From: Acidimicrobiia bacterium
GTDB lineage: Bacteria; Actinomycetota; Acidimicrobiia; IMCC26256; JAOSJL01
Length of the DNA: 64,000 bases
Assembly (NCBI GenBank): GCA_027494115.1
Contig: JAOSJL010000001.1
Coordinates: 1,885,926 to 1,949,925 of the forward strand
Reading direction: 5' to 3'
The notes below the pieces were generated by a model. The model was not told the DNA's origin. It searched no databases and worked only from the letters and a program-made list of their open reading frames with translations. The position numbers and the translations under genes were made by a program. Below, in pieces: positions 27,849 to 37,764 of this stretch. The first letter of the stretch is position 1, and every line of letters starts with the position of its first letter.

Positions 27849-29203
27849 TCAATCTCCGGGTGGCGTGGCGGTCTGTGTGCAACGGCGGGTGGTCAGCGTG
27901 ACGCCGACGCCGGCGGTGAGCAGGGCGAGCGCTCCGAGCAGGAGGGCCGGCGTTGTGGCGCCCGTGGCCGGCAGTGTCGGAGCGGTGCCGGTTCCCGTCC
28001 CCCAGGGTTCGTTCCGGCCCCGGTGCCTCCGGGATCGGTGGGTGTGGCGGGGTTGTCGGGCCCCGGTGGCGTGGGCGTGGGGGCTCGGGTGGCACGTACG
28101 CGGGACAGACACCCGGGCCGGTGTCGGTTCCGATGGGCGTCAGCGCGGGCGGCTCGAAGCCGTCGACGACGGTCGGGATCGCGTCGAGCGGGTCGCCGTT
28201 CTCGTCGGTCCAGCCCGTGTACCAGTCGGTGGCACACGTGTACTGCTCGCCGAGCGCGGCGGGCGGTGTCCACATGTCGGCGCGGAACGCCACGCAATCG
28301 ATGCCGGGTTGCATGGCGGCCGCCAGAAACGCGTCGAAGCCTGGGCAGCTGGCGGGGAAGGGGTCCATCGGATCGAACAAGGCCAACAACGCACCGTCGA
28401 GGTAGGCGGTAGCGGATAGGCCGCCTTGGTTGACGAGGAGCGTGTGCGTCGGATAGATGCTCCCGCTACCGGCGTTGGGGTAGAACGCGAGGGCTTGGTC
28501 ACCGCTGCTCACGAACTGCGGTCCTTGACCTGCGGGAATCCAGTTGCTGCCACTGCCGCCGCTGCTACCGGCGACGCTGTCGCTGTAGTCGACGCCGTCG
28601 AGCGACAGGGGGTGAGGCTGTGCCCTGGTAGAGGGGCCACACGACCGACGGCTGGTACTGGCCGGGCACGGAGGCGTCGGTGGTGGGGTTGTCCGAGGAG
28701 TCGACGAAGCCCGACGTGCCGGTGAAGCTGAAGTCGTTGCCGGCGCCGTTGGCGGTGAGGATGTCGGCCTTGAACGCCTGGCAGGCCGGGTCACCGTCGA
28801 AGAGAGCGTTGTTGGCTCCGGCGCAGGTCGCCGGGTACGGGCCCTCGTTCTGGAAGAACAGATCCGACACGTAGATGGTGATGTTCTGCAATCCACTGCC
28901 GAAGTCGTAGCTGGCCAGGACGACGTGGAGGTTGGCGGTGCCGGCGATGCCGACCAGGCTCTCGTACGACGGCGCGTCGACCCACGTCATGTCGTCGGTG
29001 CCCGAGAGGTAGACGACGCCGGATCCCGACTCACCCGGAGGCGGGTTGTAGAAGGTCGTGCCGCTCCACTCGAGCGGGGCATTGGAGCCCACGTAGCCGG
29101 GCGTGGCCGCGTCAGCCGGCGTGGCCGCGAGCGCGACGACGCCGGTGACGGCGAGCAGTAGAGCGGCGAAGGGTGCCGCAAACTGTTTCAAGGACGAGGG
29201 CAT
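27849..29203 (-). CDS. LPATG-anchored secreted surface protein, array copy 4, three frameshifts in sequence
   Basis: About 452 residues after repair. Signal peptide FAALLLAVTGVVALAATPADA. Repeat A (NAPLEWSGTTFYNPPPGESG, ATCAGANNALFDGDPACQAF) and repeat B (ASPLSLDGVDYSDSVAGSSG, DPMDPFPASCPGFDAFLAAA, DCVAFRADMWTPPAALGEQY). Then a Pro-rich stalk and LPATGATTPALLLGALAL plus a basic tail. Breaks: the G run 28608-28612 (one base too many), 28079-28083 (one short; the paralog copy 3 has six G at this exact place) and 27999-28003 (one short). A 225-bp block of repeat A (28727-28951) is nearly identical to copy 3. GGAG precedes the ATG; it begins 6 bases after the stop of copy 3. Confidence 0.8.
28727..28951. 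repeat. 225-bp near-identical block shared with 30079-30303
   Basis: Repeat A region of surface-protein copy 4; I count four mismatches and no length difference against the matching part of copy 3 at 30079-30303. Confidence 0.8.
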
Positions 29204-29209
29204 GGCGGG

Positions 29210-30561
29210 CTACTCCGTGGTCGTTGACGCCGTCCGGCGACGGCCCGCGGTGGCGAAGGCCGCCCCGGCGCCGAGGAGAGCGAGGGCTGCCAGAGCGAGG
29301 GCGGGAGAACCCACGCCCGTGGCCGGAAGTGTCGGAGCGGTGCCGGTTCCCGTCCCCCAGGGTTCGTTCCGGCCCCGGTGCCTCCGGGATCGGTGGGTGT
29401 GGCGGGGTTGTCGGGCCCCGGTGGCGTGGGCGTGGGGGGCTCGGGTGGCACGTGCGCGGGGCAGACACCCGGGCCGGTGTCGACACCGACCGGAGTCAGC
29501 GCCGGAGTCAGGAAGCCGTCGACGACGGTCGGGATCGCGTCGAGCGGGTCGCCGTTCTCGTCGGTCCAGCCCTCGAACCAGTCGGTGGCGCACGTGTACT
29601 GCTCGCCGAGCGCGGCGGGCGGTGCCCACATGTCGGCGCGGAACGCGATGCAGTCGATCCCGGTTTGCATCACCGCGGCGAGAAATGCCTCGAAGCCGGG
29701 ACACGACGCCGGGAAGGGATTCATCGGATCGAGGAGGTAGAGCAGGGCGCCGTCGAAGTAGCCCGTTGCGGGTTGGCCGTTCGCCTCGAGCAGCATCGAA
29801 TGTGCCGGGTAGATGGTGCCACCGCCATCGTTCGGGAACCCGGGGAGTCGGTCGTCGCCGCCCGCGACGAAGAGCCCTGGGCTACCCCCGCCGGCCCAGG
29901 TGCTGCCTGTACCGGGTGTTCCGTCTGTGCTGGCCGTGTAGTCGGTGCCGTCAAGCGAAAGCGGCGACGCTGTTCCCTGGTAATGGGGCCACACGACGTC
30001 CGGCGGGGCGACGCCGGCTAGGGAGGGATCGGACGTGGGAGTGTCGGTGGAGTCGACGAATCCGGCGAGGCCGCCGCCGCTGAAGTCGTTGCCGGCGCCG
30101 TTGGCGGTGAGGATGTCGGCCTTGAACGCCTGGCAGGCCGGGTCGCCGTTGAAGAGAGCGTCGTTGGCTCCGGCGCATGTCGCCGGGTACGGGCCCTCGT
30201 TCTGGAAGAACAGATCCGACACGTAGATGGTGATGTTCTGCAATCCACTGCCGAAGTCGTAGCTGGCCAGGACGACGTGGAGGTTGGCGGTGCCGGCGAT
30301 GCCCACGAGGCTCTGGTAGATGGGTGCGTCGACCCACGTCATGTCGTCGTTGCCGGACAGGTAGACAGCACCGCTACCGGATTCCCCGGGCGGTGGGTTG
30401 TCGAAGGTCGTGCCGTTCCACTCGAGCGGCGCGTTGGTGCCGGAGTAGCCAGGTGTCGCCGCGCCGGCGGGTGAGGTGTCCACCGTCACGATGCCTGCGC
30501 CGGCGAGGAGCAGTGCTCCGGCGGTGATCGCGAGGCGCTGCAATGCGCTGGTCATGGTCAT
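29210..30561 (-). CDS. LPATG-anchored secreted surface protein, array copy 3, one frameshift in sequence
   Basis: The best-preserved member, about 450 residues. Signal peptide at 8-34 (ITAGALLLAGAGIVTVDTSPAGAA). Repeat A about 42-195 with Cys129 and Cys143; repeat B about 197-350 with Cys287 and Cys304, plus Cys324 and Cys367. Each repeat begins with a PLxxxGTxx strand and ends its Cys pair with CxAF(K/R)AD(I/M). Residues 370-405 are a Pro/Thr/Gly stalk, then LPATGVGSPALALAALALL and a basic end (AGRRRTAS). The only break is at 29354-29358, in the stalk just before the sorting signal. The ATG overlaps the stop of copy 2 (ATGA), so translation is coupled. No catalytic motif is recognised. Confidence 0.85.
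30079..30303. repeat. 225-bp near-identical block shared with 28727-28951
   Basis: Repeat A region of surface-protein copy 3, partner of the block in copy 4. Confidence 0.8.
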
Positions 30562-31911
30562 GCTCCGGTTCGGCCGTGAGGGCGGGTCATGAGGGTGAAC
30601 GTGGCTCCGGCGGCGAGCAGTGCGAGTGCGCCGAACAGCAGGGCCGGTGTCGTGGCGCCGGTGGCGGGCAGCGTCGGGACAGTGCCTGTGCCCGTTCCGG
30701 CGGGGTTGGTGCCGCCCCCGGTGCCTTCGGGGTCGGTGGGCGTGCCGGGGTCGTCAGGCCCCGGGGGCGTGGGCGTGGGGGTGGGGGCTCGGGTGGGACG
30801 TACGCAGGGCAGACGCCGGGGCCGGTGTCGGTCCCGATCGGTGTCAGGGCGGGCAGGTCGAAGCCGTCGATGATGCGGGGGAGTCGGCGGCGGCGATCGG
30901 GTCGCCGTTCTCGTCGGTCCAGCCCGTGTACCAGTCGGTCGCACACGTGTACGTTTCGCCGAGCGTTGAGGGCGGTGCCCACATGTCGGCGCGGAACGCC
31001 ACACAGTTGATCCCGGACTGGCCTACCGCGGTGAGAAAGTCCTCGAGGCCTGCGCACGTCGCCGGGTAGGGGTTCATCGGGTCGAAGGCGGAGAGCAGTG
31101 CTCCGTCCATGTAGAGCGTCACGCCGGGCCCACCGCCATCGAGCAGGACCGCGTGGACAGGAGCGATCTCTCCGCCGGACCCGACGCTGGGAAAGATCGG
31201 GAGCGGGCTCGGCGCGTCCGACACGAAAAACGGTGGTGATCCGGCAGGGAGCCAGCCGGATCCTTCGCCGGAGCCCCCGGTGACATCGGCGTCGTAGTCG
31301 GCGCCGTCGTAGGTGAGCGGCGAGGCCGAGCCCTGGTAGTTCGGCCACACCATCTGCGGGCTGATGTCGCCGGTCTCGTTGACGGTGGTCGGAGTGCCGG
31401 AGGCGTCGAGGGCGCCACCGGTGCCGTTGTATTGGTAGTCGGTGGCAGGACCGTTGGAGGTGAGAATGTCGGGGACGATCGCGTCACAGGCGGTGCTGCC
31501 GCCGAAGAGGGCGTCGTCGATACCCGCGCAGGTGGCGGCGTAGGGCCCTTCGTCCTGGAGGACCTGGTCGGACACGAACACCGTGACGTTCTGCGCGCCG
31601 CTCCCGAAGTCGTAGGTGGCCAGTGCTGCGTGGACGTTGGTGGTACCGGTGAAGCCCGACAGCGCCTCGCCCGGCTCCGTGTCGACCCAGGTGTCGGTGC
31701 CGTTGTCGCCGATGTAGGTCACACCGTTGCCGGTCTCGGTGAACGGGGGGCCGTTGTAGGTCGTGCCGCTCCACTCGAGCGGTGCGTTGGTGCCCCAGAA
31801 ACCGGGTGTCGCGGCGTCGGCCGGTGTCGCAGCGAGGGCGACCATGCCCGAGAGGGCGAGGGCACACGCGGCCGCGGGCGCGGCCAGGCGTCGGAAGAGG
31901 GAGGTCATCAT
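30558..31911 (-). CDS. LPATG-anchored secreted surface protein, array copy 2, two frameshifts in sequence
   Basis: About 451 residues after repair. Signal peptide AAACALALSGMVALAATPADA. Repeat A: NAPLEWSGTTYNGPPFTETG ... TCAGIDDALFGGSTACDAIV, where the usual CxAFKAD is CDAIVPD. Repeat B: ASPLTYDGADYDADVTGGSG ... SAFDPMNPYPATCAGLEDFL ... NCVAFRADMWAPPSTLGET. Stalk, LPATGATTPALLFGALALL and basic tail RPHGR. Breaks at 30877-30881 and 30783-30787 (each one base short). Its last 144 bp of coding/stalk sequence (30571-30714) are identical to copy 1. ATG preceded by AGGAG and overlapping the stop of copy 1. Confidence 0.82.
30571..30714. repeat. 144-bp block identical to 31939-32082
   Basis: The sorting-signal and stalk region of surface-protein copy 2 is, as far as I can see, base-for-base identical to that of copy 1 at 31939-32082, while the flanking domains differ strongly. 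This suggests recent gene conversion or duplication of the anchor cassette. Confidence 0.85.
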
Positions 31912-33292
31912 CGGACTCCTGTGTGGGTCGTGGCCTTTCGGCCGTGAGGGCGGGTCATGAGGGTGAACGTGGCTCCGGCGGCGAGCAGTGCGAGTGCGCC
32001 GAACAGCAGGGCCGGTGTCGTGGCGCCGGTGGCGGGCAGCGTCGGGACAGTGCCTGTGCCCGTTCCGGCGGGGTTGGTGCCGGCGCCGGTGCCGTCGGGG
32101 TCAGTGGGCGTGCCGGGATTGTCGGGCCCCGGTGGTGTGGGCGGTTTCGGCGGTTCGGGGGAGTCGCTGCGGTGCACACGCCCGGTCCGGTGTCGGTCCC
32201 GATCGGTGTCAGGGCGGGCAGGTCGAAGCCGTCGATGATCGTGGGTTCACTCGACGGGTCGATGGCGTCACCGTTCCCGTCGGTCCAGCCCGTGTACCAG
32301 TCGGCCGCACACGTGTACTGCTCGCCGACGCTCGCCGGCGGTGCCCACACGTTCGTGCGGAACGCCACGCAGTCGATTCCGCTCTGGCCGACCATCGCGA
32401 GGAAGTCCTGCAACCCCGCGCAGTCGGCGCTGAATGGGTTCATCGGGTCGAACGCCGAGAACAGTCCGCCATCGATGGCCATCGTGATCCGCAGTGGGCC
32501 TGATTCCAGCAGCGCGAGGTGAGCGGGGAAGATCTCGCCGCCCTGACCCACGCCGGGAAAATCGGCGAGTGCGATGGGCTCGGAGGTGGCGCTCGATGGG
32601 GGCCCACCCACACCGAGCCACATGGATCCCGGCGCGCTCCCGCCCCAGAAGTCGCCCGAGAAGTCGGCACCGTCATAGGCGAACGGCGACGCGGTGCCCT
32701 GGTAGTCCGGCCAGACGACGGCGGGGTCCTCGCCGAGTGTGTAGGCGTCCGATGCCGGGTCGTTCAAGGCGTCGACGAATCCGGATGTTCCCGTGTAGCT
32801 GAAGTCGTTGCCGGGGCCGTTGGCGGTGAGGATGTCGGCTTTGAAGGCCTCGCACGCCGGGTCGCCGCCGAACACGGCGTCGTCGACTCCCTCACAGGTG
32901 GCCGGGTGTGGATTGCCCGGGGCGTCCTGGAGCCACTGGTTCGAGACGTACACGGTCACGTACTGGTCTCCTGCGCCGTCGTTGTACTTGGCCAGTGCCA
33001 CGTGGAGATTGGAGTTCCCCGTCACACCCGTGATGCTGCCGAACGGGAACTCGTCGACGAAGCTGAAGTCTCCGGAATCCGAGACGTACACCGCGCCCGT
33101 GCCGGTTTCGCCCGGTGGTGGGTCGTCGTAGGTGTTGCCGTTCCACCCGAGGGGGGCGTTGCTGCCCAGGTAGCCGGGGGTCGCCGCATCAGCGGGGGAG
33201 GCGGTGAACGCCACGGCGCCGAGTCCGAGCGCGAGCACCACAGCGAGGACGCCGCACCGTCTTGGTGCGAGAACGGGGGCGTGTCTGGACAT
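31908..33292 (-). CDS. LPATG-anchored secreted surface protein, array copy 1 (promoter-proximal), one frameshift in sequence
   Basis: About 461 residues from ATG 33292, which has GGAGG 6 nt upstream; the frame opens earlier at 33319. Signal peptide VLAVVLALGLGAVAFTASPADA. Repeat A: NAPLGWNGNTYDDPPPGETG ... TCEGVDDAVFGGDPACEAFK; repeat B: ASPFAYDGADFSGDFWGGSA ... AFDPMNPFSADCAGLQDFLA ... DCVAFRTNVWAPPASVGEQY. Stalk (PPEPPKPPTPPGPDNPGTPT), LPATGATTPALLFGALALL, basic tail. Break at 32157-32161 (one base short), just before the stalk. First gene of the coupled five-gene unit, so expression of the array probably starts in the 170 bp upstream. No sortase gene is visible in the window. Confidence 0.82.
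31939..32082. repeat. 144-bp block identical to 30571-30714
   Basis: Second copy of the identical anchor/stalk segment, in surface-protein copy 1. Confidence 0.85.
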
Positions 33293-33463
33293 TGTCGATC
33301 CTCCGGTGACGGTGTTCACGGGAAGAATCGGCCGGCGTGGCGAGGAGGTGAAGGGGTCGGCAACAATGGTTCCGACGCACCAGGGGCACTAGTGCATTGG
33401 GCCCATTCGATCAGAGTGGTTGCGACCGTGGATGCCACGGAGCGTGGCAGGTGGGGTCTGCGC

Positions 33464-33685
33464 TCAGGTGGCGGGAAGCCCCATGTCGGGTTCGGCGCCC
33501 GTGCGCAGCGCGGTGGCCCGCCCGTCATCGTCGAGGTCGAACACGACCCGCTGGCCCTGACGCAGGAAGCGGAACAGCGATCCCTCGAGAGCGTTGCGCG
33601 CCAACACGAAGTCGCCGTCGCCGGTGTCGGAGACCACGACCCCCTCGTGGGTGGAGGGATCGAAGCTGCGGATCACGCCCTGCAC
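33464..33685 (-). CDS. Small cold-shock-domain-like protein
   Basis: 73 residues from GTG 33685; the frame extends upstream to 33778 but that part overlaps rpmB. The sequence VQGVIRSFDPSTHEGVVVSD, DFVLARNALEGSLFRFLRQG and QRVVFDLDDDGRATAL follows the five-strand OB fold of cold-shock proteins, though the RNP1 aromatic set (KGFGFI) is replaced by HEGVVV, so nucleic-acid binding may be weakened. It begins 13 bases after the rpmB stop and is probably co-transcribed with it. A cytoplasmic RNA-binding or ribosome-associated role is a guess. Confidence 0.7.
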   Translation of the reverse strand: MQGVIRSFDPSTHEGVVVSDTGDGDFVLARNALEGSLFRFLRQGQRVVFDLDDDGRATALRTGAEPDMGLPAT

Positions 33686-33698
33686 GGTCGGGTGGCCC

Positions 33699-33887
33699 TC
33701 AGGGTTTCTGGATCTTGCCGGCCTTGAGACACGACGTGCAGACGCGAACGCGCTTGGTCGTGCCGTCGACGACGGCACGGACCTTCTGGACGTTCGGGTT
33801 CCATCGCCGACTCGTCCGACGGTGGGAGTGGCTCAGCTGCTTGCCGAAGCGCGGCTTCTTGCCACAGATGTCGCAGACGGCTGCCAT
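33699..33887 (-). CDS. rpmB: 50S ribosomal protein L28
   Basis: 62 residues. Start ATG 33887 gives [15 protein letters not shown], the normal L28 N-terminus. Two CxxC pairs (CDIC and CTSC) make this the zinc-binding form. The [19 protein letters not shown] core is typical. A TAGCGT -10 box 7 nt upstream makes the transcript leaderless from this ATG; an in-frame GTG 9 bases earlier is therefore less likely. Divergent from the fakA-like gene. Confidence 0.95.
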   Translation of the reverse strand: MAAVCDICGKKPRFGKQLSHSHRRTSRRWNPNVQKVRAVVDGTTKRVRVCTSCLKAGKIQKP

Positions 33888-33894
33888 GGCGGCC

Positions 33895-33900
33895 ACGCTA
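33895..33900 (-). promoter_or_regulatory. -10 box (TAGCGT) for rpmB, leaderless
   Basis: TAGCGT on the minus strand ends 7 nt before the rpmB ATG and faces the divergent box at 33927-33932. Confidence 0.5.
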
Positions 33901-33926
33901 CCAGTGGATTCGGGTTCCGCCAGAAC

Positions 33927-33932
33927 TAGGAT
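33927..33932 (+). promoter_or_regulatory. -10 box (TAGGAT) for the fakA-like gene, leaderless
   Basis: TAGGAT ends 8 nt before the GTG at 33941. Confidence 0.5.
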
Positions 33933-33940
33933 CCTCCGCC

Positions 33941-35584
33941 GTGAACCCTCCTGAGGCTCTCGAGTCCCTCGACGCCGAGGCCGTGCGCTCCTGCGTACAC
34001 ACGTTCCGCGACGCGCTGCGCGCCCACCAGGAGGAGCTCAACCGTCTGAACGTGTACCCGGTTCCCGACGGTGACACCGGCACCAACATGGCCCTCACCC
34101 TCGAATCGGTGTGCTCCGAGCTCGAGGGTGCACGGGGTATGGAGGAGGTCTGCACGGCGGTGTCGCACGGCTCCCTGATGGGAGCGCGTGGGAACTCGGG
34201 CGTCATTCTCTCCCAGATTCTTCGTGGGCTCGCCAACTGCTTCTCGAAAACCGACGCAGCCGACGCGGCATGCGTGGTGGCAGGACTGCGCGAGGCGGCT
34301 GATGCGGCCTACCAGGCTGTGATGCGACCAGTGGAGGGCACGATCCTCACTGTTGTACGCGAGACCGCCGAGGCGGGCGAAGCCTGGTCGTACGACGGTG
34401 GAGGCACTCTCACCACGCTGCTCGAAGCCTGCTCGGAGGCCGCGAGCGCCGCCGTGCAGGCCACCCCCGATCTTCTTCCGGTGCTCAAAGAGGCCGGGGT
34501 CGTCGACGCAGGTGGGCACGGCTTCACGCTCCTGATCGACGCCATGCTCTTCGTGGTCGACGGGCGTGCGGTCCCTGAACCGCAGATGGTGACGGCACCT
34601 CCCGAGGTGGAGGCCCACCTCTGTGGAGAAGACGACGTGTCGTCGCTGCGCTACGAGGTGATGTACCTCCTCGAGGCCGAAGACCACACGATTCCGGGTA
34701 TGAAGGAAGCGTGGGCGTCGGTCGGCGATTCGATCGTGGTGGTTGGCGGCGACGGCATGTGGAACTGCCACGTCCACACCAACGAGATCGGGGCGGCCAT
34801 CGAGGCGGGGATCCAGGCCGGCCGGCCCCGCGACGTGCGGGTCACCGACCTCTTCGAAGAGGCTGCGGAGGAGCGGTGGGTTCGCGAGGCGGACGCCTCG
34901 CTTGCGGGCGTTGCCGAGCACGAGGCGGTCACGACAGGTGTCGTGGCGGTCGCCGTCGGCGAGGGTGTCCGACGGCTGTTCTCGAGCCTCGGCGTGCAGT
35001 CGATCGTGGCCGGTGGCCAGTCGATGAACCCTTCCACGGCCCAGATTCTCGACGCGGTGCACGCGACGCGCGCCGACGGTGTCGTCGTCTTGCCCGACAA
35101 CAAGAACATCATCCCCGTTGCCGCGCAGGTCGCCGAGCTCTCGGACCGTCCCGTCGAGGTCGTCCCGACCCGTTCGGTCGTCGAGGGACTGAGCGCCCTC
35201 GTGGCCTACGACCCCGATGCTCCGCTCGACGTGAACGCCGCGGCGATGGCCGATGTCGCGGAGCGGGTTCGGGTCGGTGAAGTCACGAGTGCCGTGCGTG
35301 ATGCCGACACGCCGGTCGGGCGTGTGACGGCGGGGGACTGGATCGGGCTCGACGCCGGCGGGATCTGCGCCACGGCATCCGATGCGCCCACCACCGCCGC
35401 CGACGTCGTCGACCGCCTCGTCGACGCTGAGTCCGAGCTCGTGACCGTGGTGGTGGGCGAAGGCGTCAGCACCGACGACCGTCGTGCTCTCGAGGAGCAG
35501 GTGGCGTTGCGCCATCCGGAGTTGGAGATCGAGGTCCACGACGGCGGCCAACCGCTCTATCCGTTCCTGCTCGGGGTCGAGTAG
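33941..35584 (+). CDS. fakA: DAK2-domain fatty acid kinase FakA-like protein
   Basis: 547 residues. N-terminal DhaL/DAK2 nucleotide-binding domain with [15 protein letters not shown] (Asp residues at 43 and 45 for Mg-ATP), [15 protein letters not shown] and [11 protein letters not shown] middle domain includes [19 protein letters not shown], and the C-terminal domain has [16 protein letters not shown] and [14 protein letters not shown]. This three-part layout is that of FakA, which phosphorylates fatty acids bound to FakB. In many bacteria the gene lies between rpmB and recG, as here. No fakB is in the window. Leaderless GTG start. Confidence 0.9.
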   Translation: MNPPEALESLDAEAVRSCVHTFRDALRAHQEELNRLNVYPVPDGDTGTNMALTLESVCSELEGARGMEEVCTAVSHGSLMGARGNSGVILSQILRGLANCFSKTDAADAACVVAGLREAADAAYQAVMRPVEGTILTVVRETAEAGEAWSYDGGGTLTTLLEACSEAASAAVQATPDLLPVLKEAGVVDAGGHGFTLLIDAMLFVVDGRAVPEPQMVTAPPEVEAHLCGEDDVSSLRYEVMYLLEAEDHTIPGMKEAWASVGDSIVVVGGDGMWNCHVHTNEIGAAIEAGIQAGRPRDVRVTDLFEEAAEERWVREADASLAGVAEHEAVTTGVVAVAVGEGVRRLFSSLGVQSIVAGGQSMNPSTAQILDAVHATRADGVVVLPDNKNIIPVAAQVAELSDRPVEVVPTRSVVEGLSALVAYDPDAPLDVNAAAMADVAERVRVGEVTSAVRDADTPVGRVTAGDWIGLDAGGICATASDAPTTAADVVDRLVDAESELVTVVVGEGVSTDDRRALEEQVALRHPELEIEVHDGGQPLYPFLLGVE

Positions 35585-37720
35585 CCACGTCCACCGATCC
35601 GCCCCTCACGCTGCGCGATCTGGCCGAGCGTCCGGTCACCCAGCTCAAGGGTGTCGGCCCACGGATCACGCCGCGCCTCGAGGAGATGGGAATCACGCGT
35701 GTGGTCGACGTGCTCGAGCACTACCCGCGTCGCTACATCGACCGGACCGCTCGCGCTCTGATATCGGACGTGGCACTCGGCGAAGAGGTCACGGTCTTCG
35801 CCGAAGTCGCGCGCATCAACAGTCGCCGAACGCGGCGCGGCCGCGCACTGGTCGAAGCGGTCGTGACCGACGGAACGTCCGACCTCACGGTGGTCTTCTT
35901 CAACCAGGCGTGGCGGGCCCGTCAGCTTCCGCAGGGGACCGAGGCTGCCTTCTTCGGGAAGGTCGACGAGTACCGGGGCCGTCGTCAGATGACGAATCCC
36001 GCGGTCGACGTACTGGGCAATCTCGGCGAGCGCACCGGCACGATCGTGCCCGTGTATCCCCAGTCGGGAAAGGCCGAGGTCTCGTCCGCGCTCCTTTACA
36101 AGCTGGTCGGCGAGGTTCTGCGGCGGGCGCAGCCCCGCGGATTCTCGGATCCCCTGTCGTCCGGGCTCCGGGAACGTCTCGGGCTCGTCGACAGGGACCG
36201 CGCGTACGAAGGCATTCATCGTCCCGAGACGGTCGGTGACCACCGAGGTGCCGCGCGGAGGCTCGTGTTCGACGAGTTCCTCAGGATGCAGGTGGGTCTC
36301 GTCGCCCGCAAGCGGGCTCTCGCTGCGGACCAGTGCGGCATCGCGCACGACGTCGGCGGTGCCCTCGAATCGGAGTTCGTGCGCTCGCTGCCGTTCGATC
36401 TCACCGACGGACAGGATCGTGCCCTGGAGCAGATCGCGTCCGACATGGCCGCGCACGCTCCGATGCACCGACTCCTCCAGGGTGACGTGGGCTCGGGCAA
36501 GACCGTGGTGGCGGTCGCCGCGGCGTTGCGGGCGATCGAGGGGGATCGCAGGCGGCGCTCATGGCGCCCACCGAGGTGCTCGCCGAGCAGCACCATCTGT
36601 CGATCCGGGAGATGCTGGCCGGCCTGTCGGTGCCGGCCACGGGCACGTTGACCGGTGAGCGGCCCGTGAGAGTCGTTCTCCTGACCGGCCGGACGCCGGC
36701 GGCGGAGCGGAGACGGCTCCGCGCCGACCTGGCCCGGGGGACGTGGACCTCGTGGTGGGGACCCACGCGCTGTTGGAGGAGGGAGCCGAGTTCTCAAGGT
36801 TGGGCCTGGTCGTGATCGACGAGCAGCACCGCTTCGGTGTCGAACAGCGCGCGGTTCTTCGTGGCAAAGGTGAAGAGCCCGACGTGCTCGTGATGACAGC
36901 GACGCCCATCCCGCGAACGGCAGCGATGCTCGTGTACGGAGATCTCGATCTGACGGAACTGCGCGAGTTGCCGGCCGGGCGCGACCCCATCACGACGACG
37001 GTGGTCGAGGCGTCACCCCTCGGTCGGGCCGAGGCGTATCAGACGCTGCGCGGCGAAGTGGAGGCCCGACGGCAGGGTTTCGTGGTCTGCCCTCTCGTCG
37101 ACGGCTCCGACAAGGTGCAGGCGAAGGCAGCGACCGAGGAGTTCGAGCGACTCGGGGTCGACGAGCTCGCCGGTCTTCGGATCGGACTGCTGCACGGGCA
37201 GCTGCGCTCCGACGACAAGGAATCGGTGATGCGCGAGTTCCGCGACGGTCACCTCGACGTACTCGTCGCCACGACGGTGGTCGAGGTGGGTATCGACGTG
37301 CCGAACGCCACGGTGATGGTGATCGAGGACGCCGACCGCTTCGGGCTGTCCCAACTGCACCAGCTCCGCGGACGGGTCGGGCGCGGGGGAGGAACGTCGT
37401 GGTGCTACCTGATCGCCGATCCGCCGACCCCGGAGGCCGAACAGCGCCTGGAGGCGATGGCGGCCTCGACCGACGGCTTCCTGCTGGCGGAGAGCGATCT
37501 CGAGATCCGCGGGGCCGGCGAGGTCTTCGGTGAGAGGCAGGCCGGATTCACCGACCTGAAGCTGGGACGACTTCCCCGCGACACGGACGTGGTGATCGAG
37601 GCGAGGCGTGTGGCCGAGGAGATTCTCGATGCCGACCCGGGGCTCACCGAGAACCGCGCGTTGCGCGAGGAGGTCACCGACCTGTTGGGCGACGCCGTCG
37701 ATTTCCTGTTCAAGTCGTGA
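35585..37720 (+). CDS. recG: ATP-dependent DNA helicase RecG, two frameshifts in sequence
   Basis: About 710 residues after repair. It remodels stalled forks and Holliday junctions. The wedge domain is visible (TQLKGVGPRITPRLEEMGI), then helicase motif I LLQGDVGSGKT, Ia APTEVLAEQH, II VIDEQHRFGVEQR, III VMTATPIPRT and VI HQLRGRVGRGG. Breaks at G runs 36540-36544 and 36736-36740; one added G at each restores the frame (IEGGSQAALMAPTEV and ARGDVDLVVGTHALL). The conserved frame is open from the fakA stop, but there is no ATG/GTG/TTG before ATG 35686, which is inside the wedge domain; the true start is unclear. Confidence 0.9.
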
Positions 37721-37762
37721 CTCCACGGCGGGCGACTCCACGGCGGACGACTCCACATCGGG
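37719..37762. repeat. 15-bp tandem repeat, three copies
   Basis: Three copies of GACTCCACGGCGGGC (with 1-3 changes) between recG and rsmD. If translation starts at the GTG 37717 that overlaps the recG stop, they encode TPRRA-type repeats at the N-terminus of RsmD. Confidence 0.8.
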
Positions 37763-37764
37763 CG

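Noticed and set aside
33384..33393. GCACTAGTGC palindrome as the surface-array operator
   Set aside because: It is a perfect 10-bp palindrome upstream of the array, but it is about 90 bases from the start codon with no well-placed promoter elements around it, so I do not assign a function.
26345..33463. Mobile element or prophage origin for the surface array
   Set aside because: No transposase, integrase, inverted ends or target duplication is visible, and base composition is like the neighbours. Local duplication explains the array.
26220..33727. Many plus-strand open frames over the surface-protein array
   Set aside because: They are shadows of the minus-strand array. Their Arg/Ser/Gly-rich products lack signal peptides, and the same shadow recurs in each paralog because the real genes are repeated.
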